From a virus: a stretch of 64,000 nucleotides of DNA. Under the pieces are notes generated by a model. That model had not been told where the DNA came from and did not search any database. It saw only the letters and a list, made by a program, of their open reading frames with translations. The position numbers and the translations under genes are program-made. The stretch covers positions 1 to 64,000 of the IMG/VR virus record IMGVR_UViG_3300032236_001645; one strand, 5' to 3'. Positions 26,520-35,001 of this stretch are shown piece by piece; positions within the stretch are counted from its first letter, which is position 1; each line of letters starts with the position of its first letter.

Positions 26520-28348
26520 TAACAGTTTAGTAAATTTTTATTTCTATTATTATTTTTATCATTAAAGTCTATTACTCCATCTTGTTTGTTTGTAAAATAC
26601 ATTTCATTTCTTAAATAAAAATTAATATCGGCTTTAACATAATGATTACCATTTACAAACGGAAAATTTGTACCATATCCTTCTGTATCAACAAATCCAT
26701 GATCATATAAATCTCTCCATCTCCAAACATTTTCATCTGTATAATACTTCGCATTTTCAGGTAAATTATAAATGTCTTTAACTTTAGACACTTCAATATA
26801 TGGTGACAATTGTCTTAACATTATTTTATGATGTGCCTTATAATATAATCCAACAGGATTTGTTATACTTGCACCACTAAATAAAGTTCCATCAGGAAAT
26901 GAAATAGGTGAACTTGTTTGTCCATAATCAATTATACCTGTACTTTGTGTTATTTTATGGAAGGTTTCACTAATTGTTCTTTCTTTTAATTCCCTTGGAT
27001 TGTATTCAATGTAATCACCAATTAATGTTGTACCTGTTGTTATACCTGTACCGCCAGTAAATGTTTCAAAACCACTTTCAGGAACATTTGGTGAAAAAGT
27101 GTATGTAAATCCTGTCATGTTTTTTTCTATGGATGTTGAACCATCAAAAACATTATCAATCCACGTATCATGAAAATTAAATTTATATCCTATTTTAGAT
27201 GGATAATTAAATAAACCATTACCGTTTCTAAAAATTGTTGTAACATAAACTTCCGTTGGTGTAATATTAAAATTATTTGTTATTCCACTTAATTGAAATG
27301 GTTTTTTAAAATCATATAAAACCGATTCCATTCTATTTCTTTCAACTAACACATCATTTACTCCTGCACTGTTTTCAAATAATAATTTTTTCTCATCTTC
27401 AAATATTGGATTTTCAAAACCAATGGTATCCATAATATACCCATGACTATCAGTTAATGTTTTATGTTTATGTACATAATATTGTGAAGTTGTTCCACTT
27501 ATATTTGTATAATCTAAACATCTTTTACCAGTTAATAATGTTGAAAATGTTACACCACTTGGTATTTGTGTTTTTAAAATATTAATGACATATTTTTCTG
27601 AATTAAAAACTTCATTACCAACTGACGCAATTTGAAAAGTTCTACCTGATACTGTTGTACTTGTTAATGTACTACCTGATAAAGTAACAAATTCACCTTC
27701 ATTCATTCCGTGTTCTACAGGACTTGTTAATTCATAATATGTTGCACCTGTTTCAACTAAACCAAACGATACTCTAAATGGAATTCCGTCACCAGAAGTG
27801 AATGACATTTGTGTGTTTCCCGTTAAAGTGTATTTCATCGGGTATGTGGCATCGGAACCACTAACGTATGTTAAATATAAATTCCAATTTGTATATGGAG
27901 CTTCTATTGGTGAAATGTTTTTATGTTTACTATAACCAGTTGTAGATGAAGTATATCCATTAAAATCTGTTAAACTACCTGATTGTGGTATAGTAATTTG
28001 TCTATATACATCTTTTCTTAAAAACGCAAATTCATCATATGGAACATAACCATTAAAATTATAATCACTACCATCACCAACTAAAAATAACTTTTCTTCA
28101 AGTGCAGTATAATCTGCTGTACCTTCAAAAAGATTACGAAATATCATTCTTATCTTACCGTATATTTTATAATTGACACTTTCATTTCTTTCTTTGTCAT
28201 ATAACTGATCAATATCAAGAACAATATCTCTATCACCAATTCTCATTAATGATTCAGAAGTGTCCAAACTAAGTGGCATGTTCAAATCAGAATCATTCGC
28301 CTTTGCGTATTCTTTACTTGGTAATAATATTTGTTTGTTTTCTTCCAC
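26519..28348 (-). CDS. Baseplate/tail structural protein of unknown family
   Basis: 609 residues, GTG start at 28348. The N-terminal 150 residues are charged and end in a Tyr/Gly-rich section. The middle (about 160-420) is strand-rich with many Gly-Thr-Tyr turns. The C-terminus is Asn/Lys-rich. No enzymatic or membrane motifs were seen. The gene is tightly packed between the 1366-residue gene (14 nt gap) and the 544-residue gene (one-base overlap), so it is probably part of one transcript starting at the box near 32469. The function is inferred from its place after gp25 and gp6. Confidence 0.55.
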   Translation of the reverse strand: MEENKQILLPSKEYAKANDSDLNMPLSLDTSESLMRIGDRDIVLDIDQLYDKERNESVNYKIYGKIRMIFRNLFEGTADYTALEEKLFLVGDGSDYNFNGYVPYDEFAFLRKDVYRQITIPQSGSLTDFNGYTSSTTGYSKHKNISPIEAPYTNWNLYLTYVSGSDATYPMKYTLTGNTQMSFTSGDGIPFRVSFGLVETGATYYELTSPVEHGMNEGEFVTLSGSTLTSTTVSGRTFQIASVGNEVFNSEKYVINILKTQIPSGVTFSTLLTGKRCLDYTNISGTTSQYYVHKHKTLTDSHGYIMDTIGFENPIFEDEKKLLFENSAGVNDVLVERNRMESVLYDFKKPFQLSGITNNFNITPTEVYVTTIFRNGNGLFNYPSKIGYKFNFHDTWIDNVFDGSTSIEKNMTGFTYTFSPNVPESGFETFTGGTGITTGTTLIGDYIEYNPRELKERTISETFHKITQSTGIIDYGQTSSPISFPDGTLFSGASITNPVGLYYKAHHKIMLRQLSPYIEVSKVKDIYNLPENAKYYTDENVWRWRDLYDHGFVDTEGYGTNFPFVNGNHYVKADINFYLRNEMYFTNKQDGVIDFNDKNNNRNKNLLNC

Positions 28349-28362
28349 TTTTTATATTTTTA

Positions 28363-31300
28363 TTAAGTAGTTGTTGGTGATGGTGTATTAGTTGGTGTTG
28401 GTGTTACATTTGGCGTTGGTGTTGGTGTTGTTGTTCCTTGCATGGTTGGTGTTGGTGTTGGTGAAACTCCTATAGAACTATATTCCAAATATGTATAAAC
28501 TTCAGTTGGTTCAACAAACGCACCCTTAGGTCCGAACGCATCAATAAATTTATCCAAACCAGTTTTACCATGTCTTAAACCAAAATAAAATTGGAATGGT
28601 GTTGATAATATTTGTTTAGTAACTCCACTATAATAATCCATTCTTTGTGGTAAAATAAAATCAACATTATTATCCCAATAGATTGATTGCCAACCTGTCG
28701 CACCTGACATAGGATCTGATGTATCATTACCTGCGGGACCGACTCTTATAAACAATCTACCTGAGGTTGGTGAGGTTTGTGTTCCACCAGTAACATACAA
28801 ATATGTAAATCCAGGGTATTCTGAATTATGTGCAGTATATCCACTACTTATTGATATAACATCAAATTCAAGCACATCGGTTAAATTAAGATTATTAATT
28901 GTAATACCACTAAAATCATCTGTAAATGGTAATAACAAATATTTGTCACTATCATCATCATACATTCCATTATAAGTATACCCATAAGTTGTGCCTGATA
29001 TATATGTTGTCATACCTTGTAATGGTTGTACTCTTATTGTACTAAAATCCCAAGATTGATCATCGGATGTTGCTGCGGATGTTCCACCAAACCCAGTACC
29101 TTTTTTATCCCAATAAAAAAATGGTACAGGTTGTGATGATTCTGTTAATCTACCTTGAACAAGGTTTCCATAATAATCATAATGTGTTGGTTCATTTAAA
29201 CAAGATCTAACTCTATCACCGTCATGACTTAATTCAAATGTTACAGGTAAAGGACCCCAATAACCTGAAGTGCCACCTGAATAATTCTTTTTGAAAAATT
29301 GGGGATAAAATGTTGGATCTAAATATTCAAAATCATAACCAACATATTTTGGACTTTGTAAATCAAATTCTTCAATACCAGTTTCACAGTTAATTGAAAT
29401 TGATTGTAATAAATCACCATCAAAAACATTTTCAAATCCGGCAGATTTAAAACTACCACCATTTGTAAAAAAGTCATCTAAACCAAAACTAAGATCAGAT
29501 TGCATTCTATAATTAATTGCTAATCCCAATAATTCACCAAAATTTTGATGTGATGTTGGTCCAATTGATCGAGATACTGAACAGTTCGGATCTAAAGATT
29601 CGTCAATACAAATTTCTTTAATGAATTCATCTCTCGGTCCTAAGTCGACAAATGTTGTTGGATGTGTAATACCAAGAAAAGTATTTGTTGTTGCATTGAA
29701 TGGTGCCGATCTATAATAAAATCTACTTTGTCCATCAACATATCTAACAAGATCTCTACAGTATTTAATTAAATTTTCAGCTCCTTTAGTTATTCTTCTA
29801 ACTTTAAATTGGAAAAAATATAATGAACCTGAAAGCCAGTTATCTATAAATCCATAATTAACAATACCACCACAAAACATTTTACCAACTCTTTTTCTTC
29901 TATAATATTCTAATAAAATTCCATTTAATCTTCCGCTACTTTGAGTACCTGGTACAATATAGTAAACACCATTTCTAAATTCACTCATAGGATTACCATT
30001 CGGCAAACCAAATTTGTATTGAGAACAGTTAATTTTTCTAACGTCTTTCATATCCGTAAATGCGGTATTTGTTCCACTACCATAAATTGCGGTTGAAATT
30101 AATTTACCATCAATATTAGGGTCATATGTTGCTACGTATCTTCTAAAAGGTTGTCCACGTTCGGTTATTACAGTTTGATATACATCCGTTGTATGACAAC
30201 TAACTGGTGGATATACACCAGTTGCTGATTCAACATAATATCCATGAATAAGACTTGTATCGTAAACTTTATCATACATATCACAACCTGATTCTGTATT
30301 AGTGGTACTACCAGTATTACTACTATTAATAGAATTAGGATCAATTATTTTAACAGTATAAGTTGTATTAGTATCAGTAAAATATTTCTGTCCATCAAGA
30401 AAATAATAATTACCACTATAATTAAAAACCGCAACTGATTGATCATCATACGCACCATTGTTAAGATACATAAATGAATTATTAAGATTTACAACGGCAT
30501 ATACATCCTGTCTAGCAATTAAATCGTGTATATCAGTAATAGTTGTACCAGTTGCACCACAATCTGTATCGTTATATATAGTGAAATTACTTATCTGTTT
30601 TAATGAATTGGTACTTCCCGTAATCTGAAAAGTTGCCATAATACAACTTATACCTCCACCACTTATACCTACCGGTTGACTTTCCGATGAACATTCGCTA
30701 CAATCTGGATAATTTATTAAACTTAGTTTTGTTGTATTTTCTCTTTGTACTGAACTTAACCAGTTTTGTAATTGATGTCCCATTTGATTTGCCCAACCAA
30801 TATTTGTACCTTCTAAAAAATCACCAATACCACCCAAAAGAAAAATCATTGTATTTAAAAACATTAATGTAAGCCATTTAAATACAAAATCTAAAATCAA
30901 TAAAAAATCAGCAATTAATAATGTAAATGTATAATTTTTTGTTGCAAAATTTACCGGTGGAATTAAATTATCACAATCTTCTTCTTCAGGTGGAACCAAT
31001 TCTTTTAACCCAACATATTGATTTTTACCAAATAATGTTGCTCCGATTGCTGCACCTGCGGGACCACCAACCGCACCACCTATAAGTGCACCTGTGTAAT
31101 CTTGTTTAATGTAATGACTTTGAAATGAAGAAAGAGTATATACTTTATTATAATTAAATCTATAGAAATAATCTTTAGGATAATATTCTCCATTTTCAGA
31201 ATATAAAATACCTTTACTTGAATCATTACTTACTGCCGGTATTGGATAATCATTCCAATCAGTAGAAAAGGCATAAGATTTGTCATCTATTGTTGAACCT

Positions 31301-32463
31301 GAAATGTATTCTCTAATATTTGGAATTAAGTAATCAGCATTAGCACGAACTCTTGATAAACCATTATCATCAATATTAATTCTAATACGATAACACGCAG
31401 ATGTTGCAATACCTTTATTCGGATCATTTGTAATTACAATGTCACCAAACTCATCGGTATAAACATAATCCATGTTCATAGGTAATGGCATCATAAAACC
31501 ACCATCTTCTGATATATCTTCATGTAAATCATATTCTTCTAAATAAGGTCTGTGGTTTTCATCTTTTTGTGGGGTAAATCTTATCGCCTCAATCTTTGCG
31601 GATTTTGTTACTAAATCACATTTTCTACCCATTTTCTTTCTTGGTGTACAGTTTTTATTAACTGAATTTTTACCATTATCAGTAAAAACACCACCAATCA
31701 AATATGCTTTAGGTTCTATTTTAACACCTTTATCAGATAAGTCAAAGTCTGCTCTACTAATACCAATTTCACAATAATCTTCACTTCCCCAAAATGGATA
31801 AACTTCAATTGATTTATCAAATGTAACAATTTGAGGTAACGAAGTTAAATCTTCAGATGCTTTAAATTTATATTTGTTTTTAAAATTATCAACTCCTTTA
31901 CCTTGTCTTATAAAATCGTAAGGTCTTAATGAAAAACAACCAATATCAGATAAGTCAACATCTACGTGTAAAGTTTGTGTACCCAATGGAACTCCCCAAA
32001 TCATAAAGTCACCCGCCATATTAGTTTTAACGGTATATGTGTAATAATTTTCATATACTTCTAATATCGCTTCTTGAGTTAAAATATCTTCCTGATCAGG
32101 AAAAGTACCTGTTGGTTGATGTCCACTATGTTGTTGTCTTTTTGGTAATAAATTGTAACGATAATTGTTATCGTCTTTGTCTGAAATTGTCTTATATGGG
32201 TATAAACTTGAAATTACGGGATCATTAATATGTTCCTCCTTTAGGGGTACAAAAATAGAAACCCTTGCATTTGGAACACCAAAACCATTGTTTACTGAAA
32301 TTCTTCCACAAACCACCCCGTAATCCGCACAAAATGATGAATATGTCTGTTGTTGACTAAATTTTAGAGATAAGATTTCTAATAAGTCAAAATCTTGTTT
32401 TAACTCAACTTTAATAAGTTGATCTTTACCAATCTCCGTTGAAATTCTGTGTTTTTGTACCAT
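28363..32463 (-). CDS. Very large structural protein with a hydrophobic hairpin region and a Pro/Thr tail
   Basis: 1366 residues, not recognised as a named family. Residues about 1-440 are globular; residues 50-75 (GRISVNNGFGVPNARVSIF) and a later TVKTNMAGDFMIWGVPLG resemble carboxypeptidase-regulatory-like folds. A Gly/Ala-rich run near 459-480 (IGGAVGGPAGAAIGATLFG) is followed at about 507-545 by a strongly hydrophobic stretch (LLIADFLLILDFVFKWLTL and on), long enough for one or two membrane spans, which is unusual in a virion protein. The rest is strand-rich with few motifs, and the last 30 residues are a Pro/Thr tail. A late-type box ends 5 nt before the ATG. A baseplate-proximal part that inserts into the host envelope is possible. 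Confidence 0.6.
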   Translation of the reverse strand: MVQKHRISTEIGKDQLIKVELKQDFDLLEILSLKFSQQQTYSSFCADYGVVCGRISVNNGFGVPNARVSIFVPLKEEHINDPVISSLYPYKTISDKDDNNYRYNLLPKRQQHSGHQPTGTFPDQEDILTQEAILEVYENYYTYTVKTNMAGDFMIWGVPLGTQTLHVDVDLSDIGCFSLRPYDFIRQGKGVDNFKNKYKFKASEDLTSLPQIVTFDKSIEVYPFWGSEDYCEIGISRADFDLSDKGVKIEPKAYLIGGVFTDNGKNSVNKNCTPRKKMGRKCDLVTKSAKIEAIRFTPQKDENHRPYLEEYDLHEDISEDGGFMMPLPMNMDYVYTDEFGDIVITNDPNKGIATSACYRIRINIDDNGLSRVRANADYLIPNIREYISGSTIDDKSYAFSTDWNDYPIPAVSNDSSKGILYSENGEYYPKDYFYRFNYNKVYTLSSFQSHYIKQDYTGALIGGAVGGPAGAAIGATLFGKNQYVGLKELVPPEEEDCDNLIPPVNFATKNYTFTLLIADFLLILDFVFKWLTLMFLNTMIFLLGGIGDFLEGTNIGWANQMGHQLQNWLSSVQRENTTKLSLINYPDCSECSSESQPVGISGGGISCIMATFQITGSTNSLKQISNFTIYNDTDCGATGTTITDIHDLIARQDVYAVVNLNNSFMYLNNGAYDDQSVAVFNYSGNYYFLDGQKYFTDTNTTYTVKIIDPNSINSSNTGSTTNTESGCDMYDKVYDTSLIHGYYVESATGVYPPVSCHTTDVYQTVITERGQPFRRYVATYDPNIDGKLISTAIYGSGTNTAFTDMKDVRKINCSQYKFGLPNGNPMSEFRNGVYYIVPGTQSSGRLNGILLEYYRRKRVGKMFCGGIVNYGFIDNWLSGSLYFFQFKVRRITKGAENLIKYCRDLVRYVDGQSRFYYRSAPFNATTNTFLGITHPTTFVDLGPRDEFIKEICIDESLDPNCSVSRSIGPTSHQNFGELLGLAINYRMQSDLSFGLDDFFTNGGSFKSAGFENVFDGDLLQSISINCETGIEEFDLQSPKYVGYDFEYLDPTFYPQFFKKNYSGGTSGYWGPLPVTFELSHDGDRVRSCLNEPTHYDYYGNLVQGRLTESSQPVPFFYWDKKGTGFGGTSAATSDDQSWDFSTIRVQPLQGMTTYISGTTYGYTYNGMYDDDSDKYLLLPFTDDFSGITINNLNLTDVLEFDVISISSGYTAHNSEYPGFTYLYVTGGTQTSPTSGRLFIRVGPAGNDTSDPMSGATGWQSIYWDNNVDFILPQRMDYYSGVTKQILSTPFQFYFGLRHGKTGLDKFIDAFGPKGAFVEPTEVYTYLEYSSIGVSPTPTPTMQGTTTPTPTPNVTPTPTNTPSPTTT

Positions 32464-32468
32464 TCTTA

Positions 32469-32478
32469 TAATAAATAG
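32469..32478 (-). promoter_or_regulatory. Late-type box before the 1366-residue gene
   Basis: The coding strand reads CTATTTATTA, 5 nt before the ATG at 32463. Bases 32467-32505 can pair into an imperfect AT hairpin (TATAATAGTAGAAAA with the complement of the box region). Confidence 0.5.
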
Positions 32479-32517
32479 AAAAAATGAAATTTTCTACTAT
32501 TATAAACTAAAAAACTT

Positions 32518-34350
32518 TTAGTATGTAGTCGTTCCTAATGATTTGGTTCTCACTAAAATATCAATATTCGGGAATCTAATTTGAAAAATTTGATTTGACT
32601 TCATATAAATGATATGATCCGATTGTTGTATTTCTTTTGTTGTACTATCAACATATGGCATCACCGTTTCTGCGGACGAATATAATCCACCTATTTTATT
32701 GTAAACTCTAATATCTACCACATTAACGACACCAGGTATTGCTCCAATTGAATGGATTAAATCTCCAATAAACAATGGATCTCCCATTTTTCTTTTTGTC
32801 ACATCAAAAAATTGAGTTGCTCCACTTATTGTTGATTTTATAACATCTGTTGGTTTTTCGTTTTTGTCAATAACCAAATCAATCTGTAATGATAAGTCTA
32901 TTACCTCTCCTGTTGCAATATCAATATAATCATTAATCATTCTAAACTCAGAAAGATATTCTACAATATTACTAGCCAAAGTATTAGAAACCGTATCAGT
33001 TAAATTACCTTGATCGTCATAGGATAAAATTTTAATTCTAACTTTATTATCTTCTTCCATGACGTTAACTTTTGCGGGCGCACCATATGTACCTGGCATT
33101 GTTTCAATTAATGATTTATAATCATTTAAAGTAACCGCTCTATCTTGTGCCGCAAAATTATAAGAAATCATATTTCTTAATTCTTCAATACTAGGTTGAT
33201 CAGAACCACCTATTGCTGGTGTAACATTTACAACTCTTAAAGATTGTATAGTTTGTGTGTTCAAATTACTAACAGGACCGTTAACATTGAACTCAACATT
33301 CTCTACGCTGTTAATCACATTAACACCTAAGTTACTATCTTTACCACCACCAACTCTATATTTTACAAACAATGTTGAATTACTCTTTGGTATTGCACCC
33401 AATGATGTATTATTAAGATAACTTGCCAAATTTACTTTCAAAGAATCTGTCATGTAGTTGTCTAAATTACTCATCGGATCAACATTACCTGAACCAAATG
33501 TTAATGAAATATAACCTTCAGGTGTGTATTCAGTTACAAACTTATTTGTAACATTCATATATGTTCCTGATTTAAAATTATTTCTATCAGATACTGAAGT
33601 TGGATCCGGTACAAAAACTTTATCTTGAATTAATGAATTTACTTCGTACCATTTATTTGTGGAACTCGCAAATTCTGAAGATGTTGGATTCGCACCATAG
33701 TTTGTACCATCTTTATGTATAACAGTTGTAACTCCTAAAACATCTTGTTCAGGTAGATATAATTTTAAAAATGGTTTCTGATCTAAATCTGTAATTACTC
33801 TTCTGTATATTCTTGTAACACCATTAACAACCGCTTCTCTTTTAGTAATTGTATATGATACTAATGTATTTGTTGCATCAAAATTTGGTATTTTTAATCT
33901 ATTTGGTTCACCTTTACTATTAAATGGATTTGAAAAATCAATATCCTCTACTGTTTCAAAAACTTGTCCGCCACCTGAAACTTGTGCTCCCGCTTTTAAT
34001 ATACCCAAATATCTTTCATCTTCCTTATCACCTCTTGGTATTACATTTATTGAAAAATCACATAATGCAACTGAAGGACGATTACCTGGTATTTTCATAC
34101 CATAGGTTTTTGCAATATGAAATAAAGATTGTCTTTGTTGAGCAAAATCTAAAATTGTTTCTTGCCAAACTCTATCAATATGGAAGTGTAAGTTATCCGC
34201 AACCGCAGCATTTAAATCTAACAATACTGAATAAATTGAGGCGTCATTTGTATTCTTGATTAAATCAGGGTAATATTGTGTTGTTAAATTAACTAACTCT
34301 TGTCTAAGTCCCGCAAAGTCTCTTGTTGCGTATGATATTTTTTTACTCAT
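32518..34350 (-). CDS. gp6: Baseplate wedge protein, T4 gp6 / baseplate-J-like
   Basis: 610 residues, close to T4 gp6 (660). It starts MSKKISYATRDFAGLRQELV, and the N-terminal half contains the segment DASIYSVLLDLNAAVADNLHFHIDRV (positions about 37-62), typical of baseplate J/gp6 wedge proteins. The C-terminal half has GDLIHSIGAIPGVVNVVDI near 543. In T4, gp6 forms the inner ring around the hub together with gp25 and gp53. Its ATG is 1 nt from the stop of the gp25-like gene, so the two are coupled and probably share the box at 34809. Confidence 0.85.
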   Translation of the reverse strand: MSKKISYATRDFAGLRQELVNLTTQYYPDLIKNTNDASIYSVLLDLNAAVADNLHFHIDRVWQETILDFAQQRQSLFHIAKTYGMKIPGNRPSVALCDFSINVIPRGDKEDERYLGILKAGAQVSGGGQVFETVEDIDFSNPFNSKGEPNRLKIPNFDATNTLVSYTITKREAVVNGVTRIYRRVITDLDQKPFLKLYLPEQDVLGVTTVIHKDGTNYGANPTSSEFASSTNKWYEVNSLIQDKVFVPDPTSVSDRNNFKSGTYMNVTNKFVTEYTPEGYISLTFGSGNVDPMSNLDNYMTDSLKVNLASYLNNTSLGAIPKSNSTLFVKYRVGGGKDSNLGVNVINSVENVEFNVNGPVSNLNTQTIQSLRVVNVTPAIGGSDQPSIEELRNMISYNFAAQDRAVTLNDYKSLIETMPGTYGAPAKVNVMEEDNKVRIKILSYDDQGNLTDTVSNTLASNIVEYLSEFRMINDYIDIATGEVIDLSLQIDLVIDKNEKPTDVIKSTISGATQFFDVTKRKMGDPLFIGDLIHSIGAIPGVVNVVDIRVYNKIGGLYSSAETVMPYVDSTTKEIQQSDHIIYMKSNQIFQIRFPNIDILVRTKSLGTTTY

Positions 34351-34351
34351 T

Positions 34352-34804
34352 TTAAATGTTTAAGATTACAAAATCCGAAGATGTAAATGCTCCGTTATTG
34401 ACATTATATTCTATTTTTACAACTGCAGTATATGGTTTAGCGGAATTATCTGAAATTCTAAAAAGTCGATTATCCTCATTTTCCGCAGGTGATCTAAATT
34501 GTGACGGATCATCTTCGGCAGACATTATATTAATTGATGTAATATCTAAATTAGGAATGTATTTTTTAACCGATTCTCTAATTTCACTTTCAATTAAACC
34601 ATAGGTTACCGCATCATTCTGATCAAAAATAAATTGATATAATCTAGTTCCAAAATCAGGTAAAAAGTACCTACTTCCTTTTCTTGTTAATAACAAGTGG
34701 ATTAAATTTGCTCTAATCTCTCTTTCGGGAGTTGGAGTCATTTTTAGAAATTTACCTTCTAAACTGTCACTAAACGGAAAATCTACACCGTATGATACTG
34801 CCAT
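34352..34804 (-). CDS. gp25: Baseplate wedge protein, T4 gp25-like
   Basis: 150 residues (T4 gp25 has 132). The core segment LIHLLLTRKGSRYFLPDFG, followed by LYQFIFDQND, is the recognisable gp25/GPW signature: a helix, a Thr-Arg-x-Gly turn and a Pro-x-Phe-Gly-Thr loop. In T4, gp25 binds the first sheath ring and gp6. A late-type box ends 4 nt before the ATG. Confidence 0.92.
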   Translation of the reverse strand: MAVSYGVDFPFSDSLEGKFLKMTPTPEREIRANLIHLLLTRKGSRYFLPDFGTRLYQFIFDQNDAVTYGLIESEIRESVKKYIPNLDITSINIMSAEDDPSQFRSPAENEDNRLFRISDNSAKPYTAVVKIEYNVNNGAFTSSDFVILNI

Positions 34805-34808
34805 ATTG

Positions 34809-34817
34809 TATAAATAT
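34809..34817 (-). promoter_or_regulatory. Late-type box before the gp25-gp6 pair
   Basis: The coding strand reads ATATTTATA, 4 nt before the ATG at 34804. A start about 6 nt downstream would fall at the start codon. Confidence 0.5.
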
Positions 34818-34834
34818 AATCAATAGTAAAATGG

Positions 34835-34954
34835 TTATGTATCTTCTTCTGTATTTGTATTTCCTTTTTGATGTGGGGGTAGATATGGACATTCAGAACA
34901 TTTATTACCACAACAATAACCTCTCTTTAACAAAAAAAGAGAAGTCAGAACCAT
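34835..34954 (-). CDS. 39-residue Cys-rich protein, DUF5522-like
   Basis: A short frame starting MVLTSLFLLKRGYCCGNKCS and ending at a TAA at 34835-34837. The centre, RGYCCGNKCSECPYLPPHQ, carries CC-x3-C-x2-CP, very close to the DUF5522-type pattern RGxCCGxxCxxCPY known from bacterial and eukaryotic small proteins; this suggests metal binding. The ATG lies in the loop of the reductase terminator hairpin and the first Leu/Phe codons are its U tract, so it would be translated only from read-through mRNA, or from the TTG codon eight positions later. It fills the gap between the reductase and gp25 genes. The homology is from memory of the motif. Confidence 0.6.
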   Translation of the reverse strand: MVLTSLFLLKRGYCCGNKCSECPYLPPHQKGNTNTEEDT

Positions 34955-34969
34955 AAGTCCTGACTCCTC
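34932..34969 (-). terminator. Terminator after the ribonucleotide reductase gene
   Basis: On the minus strand GAGGAGTCAGGACTT pairs with TTCTGACTTCTC around an ATGG loop, followed by TTTTTTT. It separates the DNA-metabolism block from the gp25 block. The loop contains the ATG of the small Cys-rich frame. Confidence 0.8.
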
Positions 34970-35001
34970 ATCTATTGTATAATCAACACCCTCTATTAAC
35001 A

